DNA of 64,000 nucleotides from Bradyrhizobium sp. U87765 SZCCT0048 (GTDB lineage: Bacteria > Pseudomonadota > Alphaproteobacteria > Rhizobiales > Xanthobacteraceae). Shown here in pieces: positions 48,782-56,478 of this stretch (positions are counted from its first letter, which is position 1; each line of letters opens with the position of its first letter). The notes under the pieces were generated by a model that saw only the letters and a program-made list of their open reading frames with translations, did not search any database and had not been told where the DNA came from. The stretch is from positions 1,922,001-1,986,000 of the forward strand of contig NZ_JAFCMM010000001.1 in the NCBI RefSeq assembly GCF_018131225.1. The letters are read 5' to 3'. A program made the translations under genes and the position numbers.

Positions 48782-48879
48782 TCGGCCTCGCATCGGGCAA
48801 TGACGACGACTTGAACAACGGTAGCGGGAACACCAGGTTCCGCAACGGTGTTTGTGCTCTGAGAACCAGGGAGTCCGCC

Positions 48880-49137
48880 ATGAAGACCGCCCTCCTCGCC
48901 GCCGCGGCAGCGGCCGTCGCCGCCACGCTGGCAAGTGCCGCCCCGGCCCGGGCCGACGTCTATTATCCGTGGTGCCGCCTCGGCAACCACGATTGCATGT
49001 ATTCGACGTTCCAGCAGTGCATGGCCGCGCTGTCCGGCACCTATGGCGACTGCCGCCGCAACGTGATGGTGCCGCCGCAGCAGGTCTACGACGTCGACGC
49101 GCCACGCCGTCACCACCGCCGGCATTCGCGGGCGTGA
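48880..49137 (+). CDS. DUF3551 small exported protein
   Basis: An 85-residue protein with a signal peptide (MKTALLAAAAAAVAATLA, cleavage around residue 22-26), then YYPWCRLGNHDCMYSTFQQC and SGTYGDCRRNVM. The spaced cysteines and the phrase 'C-x-Y-x-T-x-x-Q-C' define the DUF3551 group of small secreted proteins abundant in Bradyrhizobium-like genomes. A His/Arg-rich end (RRHHRRHSRA) follows. AGGGAG lies about 7 bases before the ATG. Function is unknown. Confidence 0.88.
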   Translation: MKTALLAAAAAAVAATLASAAPARADVYYPWCRLGNHDCMYSTFQQCMAALSGTYGDCRRNVMVPPQQVYDVDAPRRHHRRHSRA

Positions 49138-49165
49138 GTCAGGGCATCACGATCTGTTGCGGCCC

Positions 49166-51181
49166 TCAGCCGCCCGAAATGATCGCGCGAATCAGCATCG
49201 CCGCTTCCTTGCGTGGCAACGCGACCGCCTCGCGATAGAGTAGCGCCCGGCTGCGGCAGTACCGCGGCTTGTCCTTGTCGGCGACATCGGTGCGCTCCAT
49301 GAGGTCGAAGTCGTCCCGCGTCATGCCCCTGGCCATCAGCCGCTTGATGAGCTTGGCCCAGAGCGCCTTGTCGGCCTGCTGCGTGGCTTCGGGCCGCTCC
49401 GCCCAGGTCTGGGTGACCCGCTCCCTGATGCGCTCGGCGCGCTGCTGCAGTTCCGGCGTCGTGTCGGCCCCGACCGCCGGCTCGGTCGACGCATAGGCAA
49501 AGCAGCTCGCGGCGCTCCTTGCCGCCAGCATATCGATGCTGTCGGCGTGCAGGTTGGCGATGTCGATGAGCACGTCGTCGGCGGCGCGGACCTGCAGCGC
49601 GACCACGGCATCGTGAACCTTGTTGCCCATGCTGACCGCGAGTTCGTTTTCGGTCTTGCCCGCGACGACACCGTCATGAATCACACCGACAATGCCGTCG
49701 AAGCGGTCGGGATCGCGCTTGCGCACCGCCTCCATCCAGCTGTTGCTCTGCACGATCCAGTCCGCGAGGTTGGCGCGCGTCAGCGCAAACTCGTATCCCG
49801 AGCTCGCAAAGTCGCCACCGTCTGACACGCGGGTGATGACATGGGCCTGCAGAAGCTCAGCCGCAGACGGTTGCCAGATGCTGGCGTTTTCCGTCGCCAG
49901 TGCCCGCGTGATGAACTGCGGGCTGTAACCGGCTTCCGAGAAGACCCGCCGCTGTCCGATCAGCTCAGGCGTATCCTTCTCGTCCTTGCCCGCGAACGAG
50001 CCGCGATGGAAGCCGAGCGTGGCGCCCTTCAGGAGAACACGCTCGCGTCCGCCGGCGAAAGCGACCGTGCATGCCGACATGCATCGTCCGGACACGTAGG
50101 CGATCAGGCCGTTGTCCTTGATCAGCTGATAGAGTTTTTCGCCCTCGCCGATGCGGCCGCCGACGCTGGTCAGATGCACGACACGGATCTGCCGCGACGC
50201 GCGCAGGACCACGGCGAAATCGTCCGTCAGGCCATACTTGATGCCACCGGAGATCTCGGCCTCGGTGCCGTTACGCATCACGCGGATGCTGTAGTCGGGC
50301 ACATCCGGGTCGTCATAGAAAGCGATGCGGCCGAGTTCGCGCAACTGCGGCGCGGCCTGTTTGATCCCGATTGCCACCCCCTGCAACAGCCCGAGGAACA
50401 CCATGATGCGCGCGACGTAGCCCCACGGCGCGATCCGTCCGCTGGCGCGGCGCGTCGCGATGTAGCGGCCGGCGGAGCGCCAGACACTGACCCATTGCCA
50501 CATCTGGATCACGGCAATCGCGAACCACATCCCGCTGAATGCCACGAACAGCGGCAACGGACTGAAGCCGGATTTCACACCGGGCGCGAGACTGATGCCA
50601 TAGGGCACCAGCAGGATCGCGATATTGCCGAGAATGCCGAAGACCCAATAGGCCACCGGCAGCGAGTACTCACCGCGCCAGTTGCGGGCGATGAAGTTGT
50701 TGAAACGATGCGATGGGACAGCATCGGATGCCGCGGCCGCGGCCGGAGCGGCTTGCAACGGCTCGGGCGCCTCGCGAACAGCTTTTGCACGCCCCGCACG
50801 CGCATCGCGGATTGTCCCCGCCAGAAAGCCGATGAGCATGAGCGGCACGATGGCGCCGAAGAGATAGCCGATGTTCTCCGCCGTCCCGAGGTCGTTCCAC
50901 GGCCGCAGCACGGGCCCGCGCCATTCCAGCAGCACATCGGACGCCGTCAGTAGCGTGCCGGGAATGGCGCCGTACAGCGCCCAGCGAAACTTCGCGCGGC
51001 GCCGCGGCGCGATGCTCGCTGGTTCGAGCGCCTCGGCCACCGTCTTCCAGTTGTCGAAACCGTCGCGCCAGACCCAGAGGCGGTCGGCACGCGCATGGCC
51101 GGCGATACGTTGCCTCAATTCGGCTTCACTGAGCGGACCGACCCGGTCGCGACCATCCTGCAAGAACCACGCGACGCCCAT
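49166..51181 (-). CDS. Membrane protein with N-terminal GYF-like domain and C-terminal ClpP-like domain
   Basis: A 671-residue fusion that I do not recognise as a named protein. The N terminus (FLQDGRDRVGPLSEAELRQR and RADRLWVWRDGFDNWKTVAE) looks like a GYF_2-type domain. Several membrane helices follow (near 65-85, 105-125, 180-210, 215-235, 255-280). The soluble part from about residue 300 contains ClpP/crotonase-type sequence: IRVVHLTSVGGRIGEGEKL, then SGRCMSACTVAFAGGRERVL with the SAC nucleophile region, then GATLGFHRGSF. A further 200 residues have no recognised fold. The domain order suggests a membrane-tethered peptidase-like enzyme. GTGGAGC precedes ATG 51181. Confidence 0.8.
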   Translation of the reverse strand: MGVAWFLQDGRDRVGPLSEAELRQRIAGHARADRLWVWRDGFDNWKTVAEALEPASIAPRRRAKFRWALYGAIPGTLLTASDVLLEWRGPVLRPWNDLGTAENIGYLFGAIVPLMLIGFLAGTIRDARAGRAKAVREAPEPLQAAPAAAAASDAVPSHRFNNFIARNWRGEYSLPVAYWVFGILGNIAILLVPYGISLAPGVKSGFSPLPLFVAFSGMWFAIAVIQMWQWVSVWRSAGRYIATRRASGRIAPWGYVARIMVFLGLLQGVAIGIKQAAPQLRELGRIAFYDDPDVPDYSIRVMRNGTEAEISGGIKYGLTDDFAVVLRASRQIRVVHLTSVGGRIGEGEKLYQLIKDNGLIAYVSGRCMSACTVAFAGGRERVLLKGATLGFHRGSFAGKDEKDTPELIGQRRVFSEAGYSPQFITRALATENASIWQPSAAELLQAHVITRVSDGGDFASSGYEFALTRANLADWIVQSNSWMEAVRKRDPDRFDGIVGVIHDGVVAGKTENELAVSMGNKVHDAVVALQVRAADDVLIDIANLHADSIDMLAARSAASCFAYASTEPAVGADTTPELQQRAERIRERVTQTWAERPEATQQADKALWAKLIKRLMARGMTRDDFDLMERTDVADKDKPRYCRSRALLYREAVALPRKEAAMLIRAIISGG

Positions 51182-51429
51182 CGTGCTCCACCCCGCGAGG
51201 GCGCACCGTCAGGCCGGCCGCGCATGCTCGCGGCCGGACGTTCGCCCCCAACGGAAAGCCTGCCACAACCGGAGCGAGAATCAAACGGGCCGCGCGTATC
51301 GAGCCGGCGGAACGCCGTGCCGCTCAGACGCCAGACGCTAGGCGCCAAGGCGGCGCCATCGCCGGTCGGGCGAGACCGGACAATCGTCCGGGAGGGATCG
51401 GGGCGCGCTCACGCGCGCCCCACGCAGCC

Positions 51430-51849
51430 TCAGGCAGCAGCCGTCTTCGCCTTGGCCGCCGGCTTCTTTTTTGCTGGAGCCTTCTTCGCTGCCGGAGCCT
51501 TGGCGGCAGCCTTCTTCGCGGCGGTCTCCTTCTTGGCGGCCGCCTCCTGGGCGAGCTTCTCGGCGGCAGCCTTCAGCGCGGCGGCGGTCTCTTCCTCGAC
51601 CCGCTTGATGGCGCGGGCATAGCTCTCGGCGGCATTCTGAGCCGAGATCTGCAGGCGGCGGACGGCCGCGGCGGCATGAACCCTGGTCTCCTTGGCGAGC
51701 TGCCGGAAGCGATCCCTGGCGCCCTTGTCCTTGGCCTTCGCGGAGAGCGCCATCAGCCCGTCATGCCGCTTCTTGACGGCATCCTGCAGCACCTTGTTCT
51801 GCTTCTTCGCGATGTCCCGGATGACGGCATCCAGATCGGCTTCGGCCAT
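51430..51849 (-). CDS. Histone H1-like Lys/Ala-rich protein
   Basis: A 139-residue protein. The N-terminal part (about residues 1-85) is helical with charged residues (DLDAVIRDIAKKQNKVLQDA), and the C-terminal tail is a Lys/Ala/Pro repeat (KKAAAKAPAAKKAPAKKKPA). Such tails resemble eukaryotic H1 and the bacterial H1-like proteins that compact DNA. GAAGGATTGGGGA precedes the ATG. The DNA-binding role is inferred from composition. It is transcribed alone, next to a 65-codon ORF on the same strand. Confidence 0.8.
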   Translation of the reverse strand: MAEADLDAVIRDIAKKQNKVLQDAVKKRHDGLMALSAKAKDKGARDRFRQLAKETRVHAAAAVRRLQISAQNAAESYARAIKRVEEETAAALKAAAEKLAQEAAAKKETAAKKAAAKAPAAKKAPAKKKPAAKAKTAAA

Positions 51850-51947
51850 TCCCCAATCCTTCTATGTAACGGCGGTCGATTGTGGGCCACCGTTGTAGTG
51901 GGGAGCGGCGCGTTTGGGAAGCATTCGGCGGAAATCGCCGGCGCGTC

Positions 51948-52145
51948 TCAGCGCGCGCCGACGTTTTCCACAGCACGCCCGCGGCGTTCGGTCCGTACGA
52001 GGCTGACACGGGCGGGGATGCAGCCGCGGCGGTCCTGCGGCCAGGTGGTGGCGACATGGGCCATTGCCACCACCATCGGGGAGATGGCGATGGCGAGCGC
52101 CCGCGCCATCACCAGCATCACCCGGAGCATGTTGAGGCTCCACAT
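51948..52145 (-). CDS. Small membrane ORF translationally coupled to ohr
   Basis: A 65-residue protein with one N-terminal hydrophobic segment (MVVAMAHVATTW included in a helix over about residues 5-32) and a basic tail (SLVRTERRGRAVENVGAR). The start ATG at 52145 lies ten bases after the ohr stop, and the stop itself is part of TGAGGAGG, a canonical ribosome site six bases before the ATG. This strongly supports translation and coupling with ohr. I do not recognise the family. Confidence 0.65.
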   Translation of the reverse strand: MWSLNMLRVMLVMARALAIAISPMVVAMAHVATTWPQDRRGCIPARVSLVRTERRGRAVENVGAR

Positions 52146-52155
52146 GACAACCTCC

Positions 52156-52572
52156 TCACGCCACGCTCAGCGCGACATCGATGTTGCCGCGCGTCGCCCG
52201 CGAATACGGGCAGAGCTGGTGGGCGGCGTCGACGACGCTGCGGGCGACTTCCGGATCGAGGCCCGGCAGGCTGACCGCGAGACGCGCCTGCAGCTGGAAC
52301 GCTTCGCCGGCCGTGCCGAGATCGACCTCGGCATCGACAGCGACATCCTTCGGCAGGCTCACGCCGAGCCCCTGGGCGGCGCGGGTCATGGCGCCGATGA
52401 AACAGGCCGACCAGCCGGCCGCGAACAGCTGCTCGGGATTGGTGCCGGCGCCGGAGCTGCCGGGCCGCGACAGCGCGATATCGAGGCGTCCGTCGGAGGA
52501 GCGGGCTGCGCCGTCGCGGCCGCCGGTGGTGTGGGTCTTCGCGGTGTAGAGAACCTTGTCGATCGAGGTCAT
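52156..52572 (-). CDS. ohr: Organic hydroperoxide reductase of the Ohr/OsmC family
   Basis: A 138-residue thiol peroxidase that reduces organic and fatty-acid hydroperoxides with lipoylated or other thiols. The first catalytic cysteine is in NPEQLFAAGWSACFIGAMTR (C57), the second in LCPYSRATRGNIDVALSV (C121), and the Ohr-specific start KVLYTAKTHTTGGRDGAARS is present. It is therefore Ohr rather than OsmC. AAGGAGACTG precedes the ATG. A Tat-exported hydrolase gene lies upstream on the same strand and a MarR regulator is divergent from it. A membrane ORF follows directly. Confidence 0.95.
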   Translation of the reverse strand: MTSIDKVLYTAKTHTTGGRDGAARSSDGRLDIALSRPGSSGAGTNPEQLFAAGWSACFIGAMTRAAQGLGVSLPKDVAVDAEVDLGTAGEAFQLQARLAVSLPGLDPEVARSVVDAAHQLCPYSRATRGNIDVALSVA

Positions 52573-52608
52573 GGTCAGTCTCCTTGGTTGAATGAACGTT
52601 GCAGGGGA

Positions 52609-53649
52609 TCAGAAGCGGTCGACGTCGAGGACGGCTTGGGCAAAGGCCTGCGGCGCTTCCTGCGGCAGGTTGTGACCGATGCCGCCGGTGATCAGGCGGT
52701 GCTCGTAGCGGCCGGAGAACTTGCCGGCATAGGCCGCGGGCTCGGGATGCGGCGCGCCGTTGGCGTCGCCCTCCATGGTGATGGTCGGCACCGTGATGAC
52801 CGGCGCGGCGGCGAGCCTGCGCTCGTCGGCGTCGAAGCGCGCCTCGCCCTCGGCAAGGCCGAGCCGCCAGCGGTAGTTGTGAATGACCACGGCGACATGG
52901 TCGGGATTGTCGAAGGCCGCGGCCGATCGCGCGAAGGTGGCATCGTCGAACGCCCAGCGCGGCGAGGCGATCTGCCAGATCAGGCGTGCGAACGCCGCGC
53001 GGTTCCTGTCATAGCCGAGACGGCCACGCTCGGTCGCGAAGTAAAACTGGTACCACCACTGCAGCTCGGCCTGCGGCGGCAGCGGCATGGCGCCGGCGGC
53101 CTGGCTGCCGATCAGATAGCCGCTCACCGACACCAGCGCCTTGACCCGCTGCGGCGCCAGCGCCGCGACGATGTCGGCAGTGCGCGCACCCCAGTCGTAG
53201 CCGGCGAGCACCGCCCGCTCGATCTTCAGCGCGTCCAGCAGCGCCAGCGCATCGGCCGCCACCACGGCCTGCTGGCCGTTGCGCGGCGTCGCGTCCGACA
53301 GGAAACGCGTCGTGCCATAGCCGCGCAGGTACGGCACGATGACACGGTAGCCCCTGGCGGCAAGCAGCGGTGCGACCTCGGCATAGCTGTGGATATCGTA
53401 GGGCCAGCCATGCAGGCACAGCACCACCGGACCACCCGCCGGACCGACCTCGACATAGCCGACGTCGAGATCGCCAGCCCGGATCTGCTTCAGCGGGCCG
53501 AAGCCGTTGCCTGTCGCCGCAGCTGACGACGGCGCCGGGCCGGCGGCCTGTGCACGCGCCGTTGCAGGCACACCGAACGATGCCGCGGCCAGAGCGGCGG
53601 CTGCGGTGCCGAGAAAACGCCGGCGGCGCGGATCGACGAGGTCGGACAT
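52609..53649 (-). CDS. Tat-exported alpha/beta hydrolase
   Basis: A 346-residue enzyme. The N terminus carries a twin-arginine signal: RRRRFLGTAAAALAAASFGV then an Ala-x-Ala cleavage region. The hydrolase fold shows VVLCLHGWPYDIHSYAEVAP, GYDWGARTADIVAALAPQRV with the nucleophile in a G-x-D/S-W-G context (Asp, epoxide-hydrolase-like), and a C-terminal His region (GGIGHNLPQEAPQ). It resembles epoxide hydrolase/haloalkane dehalogenase-type proteins. ATG 53649 has GGAGACC upstream; the extension to 53682 adds nothing. It precedes ohr on the same strand with 36 bases between, so it should be part of the peroxide-response operon. Confidence 0.88.
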   Translation of the reverse strand: MSDLVDPRRRRFLGTAAAALAAASFGVPATARAQAAGPAPSSAAATGNGFGPLKQIRAGDLDVGYVEVGPAGGPVVLCLHGWPYDIHSYAEVAPLLAARGYRVIVPYLRGYGTTRFLSDATPRNGQQAVVAADALALLDALKIERAVLAGYDWGARTADIVAALAPQRVKALVSVSGYLIGSQAAGAMPLPPQAELQWWYQFYFATERGRLGYDRNRAAFARLIWQIASPRWAFDDATFARSAAAFDNPDHVAVVIHNYRWRLGLAEGEARFDADERRLAAAPVITVPTITMEGDANGAPHPEPAAYAGKFSGRYEHRLITGGIGHNLPQEAPQAFAQAVLDVDRF

Positions 53650-53691
53650 GAAGGGTCTCCTGGATCGGGTTGGCGGCGCCACCCTGATTTA

Positions 53692-53705
53692 AATCGCTTA
53701 CGATT
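53692..53705. promoter_or_regulatory. Candidate OhrR operator 1
   Basis: AATCG-CTTA-CGATT is a perfect five-base inverted repeat about 45 bases before the hydrolase-ohr operon start. The same core (ATCG-NNTA-CGAT) occurs again at 53763-53774. The spacing suggests sites for a dimeric MarR-type regulator. Confidence 0.5.
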
Positions 53706-53762
53706 AATTCCTGTGCGATAAATAAATCGCCGCGGCGGCTGAAGTCAACCCCTTCCGATAAG

Positions 53763-53774
53763 ATCGCATACGAT
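53763..53774. promoter_or_regulatory. Candidate OhrR operator 2
   Basis: ATCG-CATA-CGAT, the second copy of the same dyad, lies 70 bases after the first and about 70 bases before the MarR start. A third, more loosely spaced dyad (GCGAT-N6-ATCGC) is at 53715-53730 between them. Confidence 0.5.
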
Positions 53775-53844
53775 ATATATGGGTACGAGACTTCACATCC
53801 TTGTGTGACAAGCCAGCGCGCTCGAACGCCACAGGACCCGCTTC

Positions 53845-54315
53845 ATGAAACGCTCCGACAAGCCCGCCGCCGACGGCCCCAACGGGCCGCGCCTCGCCGA
53901 TTTTCTGTGCTTCGCCATCTATTCGGCGAATCTCGCCTATGGGCGGGCGTATCAGCCGATCCTCAAGGAACTCGGCCTCACCTATCCGCAGTACATCACC
54001 GTCGTGGCGCTGTGGGAGGAGGACGACCAGACCGTAAGCGGCCTCGGCGAAAAGCTGTTCCTGGAATCCAACACCCTGACCCCGATCCTCAAAAAGCTCG
54101 AAGGGATGGGCTACCTGACGCGGCGGCGCGATCCCGCCGACGAACGCCAGGTGCGCGTCAGCCTGACCGACGCCGGCCGCCGGCTTCGCGAGAAGGGCCT
54201 CGGCATGAACCTTGTCGCGGCTTCCGGACTGAAGCCCGATGAGTTCAGCCGGATGCAGAAGGGCATCGCCAACCTGCGCGACAACCTGATCCGGCACGCG
54301 CAGGCCGAGGATTAA
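53845..54315 (+). CDS. ohrR: OhrR-like MarR-family peroxide-sensing repressor
   Basis: A 156-residue winged-helix regulator. Its N terminus RLADFLCFAIYSANLAYGRA holds a cysteine at position 22, the reactive residue conserved in OhrR proteins that sense organic peroxides. The DNA-binding part reads LGLTYPQYITVVALWEEDDQ then VSGLGEKLFLESNTLTPILK with the recognition helix, and the wing is RRRDPADERQVRVSLTDAG. It is divergent from the hydrolase-ohr-membrane ORF operon, and matching dyads lie between them. The Cys and context support the OhrR assignment. Confidence 0.9.
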   Translation: MKRSDKPAADGPNGPRLADFLCFAIYSANLAYGRAYQPILKELGLTYPQYITVVALWEEDDQTVSGLGEKLFLESNTLTPILKKLEGMGYLTRRRDPADERQVRVSLTDAGRRLREKGLGMNLVAASGLKPDEFSRMQKGIANLRDNLIRHAQAED

Positions 54316-54461
54316 CTGCTGCTGGTCGGCGCGAAACCAATTTCGGGCCGTGCCGTACCTCCCATGGACGCCGGACATCGCATCTCGCGACGCCGGATGT
54401 CGTTTTCGTTCGCGACGCCCGTGGACATCCACGGACGCGTCTGGCCCATGGGAGAAAACTG

Positions 54462-55010
54462 ATGCTGAAGATGAATGCCATTCTCGCAGCCGCCGCGATC
54501 GGTTCGCTGATGATCGCCGCCCCGGCCGTTCAAGTCATGGCCAAGGACAAGACCGTGATGGTCGGCGGAGCGCCGATGTATCCGTCGAAGAACATCGTCG
54601 ACAACGCGGTGCATTCACGCGACCACACGACGCTGGTGGCCGCGGTGAAGGCCGCCGGCCTCGTCGACACGCTATCCAGCCCCGGCCCGTTCACCGTGTT
54701 CGCGCCGACCAACGCCGCGTTCGGCAAGCTGCCGAAGGGCACCGTCGAGACACTCGTGAAGCCGGAGAACAAGGCCACTCTGACCAAGATCCTGACCTAC
54801 CATGTCGTCCCGGGCCGGCTGGAAGCCGCCGACCTCACCGACGGCAAGGTGCTGACCACGGTCGAAGGCGAAACGCTGACCGTCAAGAATTCGGGCGGCA
54901 TGATCTCGCTGGTCGATTCCAAGGGCGGCGTGTCCCGCGTGACGATTCCCAACGTCAACCAGTCGAACGGCGTCATCCACGTCGTCAACAGCGTGCTGTT
55001 GCCGAGCTGA
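54462..55010 (+). CDS. Fasciclin (FAS1) domain exported protein
   Basis: A 182-residue exported protein with a signal peptide (about residues 1-28) and one FAS1 domain: TTLVAAVKAAGLVDTLSSPG, the FTVFAPTNAAFGKLPKGTVE core, the ILTYHVVPGRLEA motif and VIHVVNSVLLP at the end. Bacterial FAS1 proteins are often periplasmic or surface adhesion proteins. GGGAG precedes the ATG. A bidirectional terminator-like hairpin follows before the converging TetR gene. Confidence 0.93.
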   Translation: MLKMNAILAAAAIGSLMIAAPAVQVMAKDKTVMVGGAPMYPSKNIVDNAVHSRDHTTLVAAVKAAGLVDTLSSPGPFTVFAPTNAAFGKLPKGTVETLVKPENKATLTKILTYHVVPGRLEAADLTDGKVLTTVEGETLTVKNSGGMISLVDSKGGVSRVTIPNVNQSNGVIHVVNSVLLPS

Positions 55011-55068
55011 CGGCGCGCACGCCGCGACGCACCGACCACAGCCACTGATGCCCCGGCGCGTCGCCGCC

Positions 55069-55098
55069 GGCCCCGCTGCAGCCTCCCGCAGCGGGGCC
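55069..55098. terminator. Hairpin between the fasciclin and TetR genes
   Basis: GGCCCCGCTGC at 55069-55079 pairs with GCAGCGGGGCC at 55088-55098. A T-rich tail (GTTTGCTTTC) follows on the plus strand. It probably ends the fasciclin transcript and may also serve the TetR gene from the other side. Confidence 0.7.
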
Positions 55099-55106
55099 GT
55101 TTGCTT

Positions 55107-55709
55107 TCATCCCCGCGCCGCGCTGTCGTCCACGCACGAACGCACCAGAACTGCGAGCGCTGCAATGGCGTTCCGACGGAAGTGCCGGCTTGGCATCGCA
55201 AGTTGCTGCAGCAGCCGACCGACGAGCGCGGACACGAACAGTTCCGCATGGGCACGCGGCGCAGCCGATCCCGCCGCCCGCAGGGCGAGTTCGGCGCTCG
55301 CCCGCCAGGCGTCGAACAGCTCCGCCACGGCGGCGCGATGGCGCGGGTTCCGTGCCGCAGCCAGCATCGCCTCGTAGCAGGCGATGTGGATGTCGCCGTT
55401 CGTCCTGAGCTCGCGCGCATACCCGCCGACCAGCGTAGCGATCCACACCTCGACATCGAATCGTTCGCGCTTCAGCGCGTTCGCCAGCGCCTGCAGGCGG
55501 CCGACCTCACGCGCCACCGCGAGGCGGAGCGCGGCGTCGACGATGGCGTCACGCGTCGGAAAGTGATGCGTCACAGCCCCGAGCGAGACACCGGCCTCCG
55601 CCGCGACCGCGCGATGAGTCACGCTGTCGATACCGGCGCGGCCAATGACGCGCAGCGCCGCTTCAGCCAGCCGCTGCCCGCGTCCGCCTGCCGTGTCCAG
55701 CGCCGCCAT
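55107..55709 (-). CDS. TetR-family transcriptional regulator
   Basis: A 200-residue regulator. The N-terminal helix-turn-helix is RLAEAALRVIGRAGIDSVTH then RAVAAEAGVSLGAVTHHFPT, typical of TetR. The remaining helices form the ligand domain. It is divergent from a glutathione S-transferase gene, and a perfect palindrome lies in the 115-base space between them, so it probably represses itself and that gene. The ligand is unknown. Confidence 0.9.
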   Translation of the reverse strand: MAALDTAGGRGQRLAEAALRVIGRAGIDSVTHRAVAAEAGVSLGAVTHHFPTRDAIVDAALRLAVAREVGRLQALANALKRERFDVEVWIATLVGGYARELRTNGDIHIACYEAMLAAARNPRHRAAVAELFDAWRASAELALRAAGSAAPRAHAELFVSALVGRLLQQLAMPSRHFRRNAIAALAVLVRSCVDDSAARG

Positions 55710-55744
55710 GCCGAAAGCGCATCCCTGTTGCCGGGTTGACGATC

Positions 55745-55760
55745 CAGAACAAATGTTCTG
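55745..55760. promoter_or_regulatory. Perfect palindrome, likely TetR operator
   Basis: CAGAACA-AA-TGTTCTG is a perfect 7-2-7 inverted repeat in the TetR/GST intergenic region, placed about 36 bases from the TetR start and 65 from the GST start. It is the expected kind of site for the dimeric regulator encoded next to it. Confidence 0.7.
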
Positions 55761-55824
55761 TATTTCCTAACACAGGGTTCGGCAAACGCAACCACACCCG
55801 CGCCGATATCGACGAGGCATCGCC

Positions 55825-56469
55825 ATGACCGCCTATCGCCTGCATTACTTCCCCGAATCCGGCAACAGCTACAAGCTGGCGCTGATGCTGGCCCTCTGCG
55901 GCCAATCGTTCGACAAGGTCTGGACCGATTTCGGCGCCGGCGTCACCCGCAGTCCGGAATGGCGCGCCAGCGTCAATGAGATGGGTGAGATCCCTGTGCT
56001 CGAGGACGACGGCCTGCGACTGAGCCAGACCGCGCCGATCCTGCTGCGCCTCGCCGCGCGCCACGGCCGCTTCGAGGGCCACGACGACACCGAGCGCTTC
56101 GAAGTGCTGCGCTGGCTGTTCTGGGACAACCACAAGCTCAGCGGCTATCTCGCGCCGCTGCGCTTCATGCGCGCCTTCACGCCGTCTCCCGATCCCCATG
56201 ACATCGCCTTTTTGCAGAAGCGGCTCAAGGACACCCTGCGCGTCGCGGAACGGCACTTCGAACGTTCCGCCTTCGCCGCCGGCGAACGGCCGACCATCGC
56301 CGACATCTCGATGGTCGGCTATATGATGTTCCCGCCAGAGGAATCCGGCTACGACTTCGCCGCGAGCCATCCCGCGATCCACGCCTGGCTGGACCGCGTG
56401 CGCGCACTGCCCAGCTGGCAGGCGCCCTACGATCTGCTGCCGGGTCAACGTCTCCAGAGCTACGTGTGA
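55825..56469 (+). CDS. Glutathione S-transferase family protein
   Basis: A 214-residue protein. The N-terminal thioredoxin-like domain has YFPESGNSYKLALMLALCGQ and the cis-proline region NEMGEIPVLEDDGLRLSQT, which binds glutathione. The C-terminal helical domain contains FAAGERPTIADISMVGYMMF, the usual folding motif with Asp. GACGAGGC precedes the ATG. Its substrate is not evident. Divergence from a TetR gene suggests induction by an electrophile or aromatic compound. Confidence 0.9.
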   Translation: MTAYRLHYFPESGNSYKLALMLALCGQSFDKVWTDFGAGVTRSPEWRASVNEMGEIPVLEDDGLRLSQTAPILLRLAARHGRFEGHDDTERFEVLRWLFWDNHKLSGYLAPLRFMRAFTPSPDPHDIAFLQKRLKDTLRVAERHFERSAFAAGERPTIADISMVGYMMFPPEESGYDFAASHPAIHAWLDRVRALPSWQAPYDLLPGQRLQSYV

Positions 56470-56478
56470 AATGACCGC

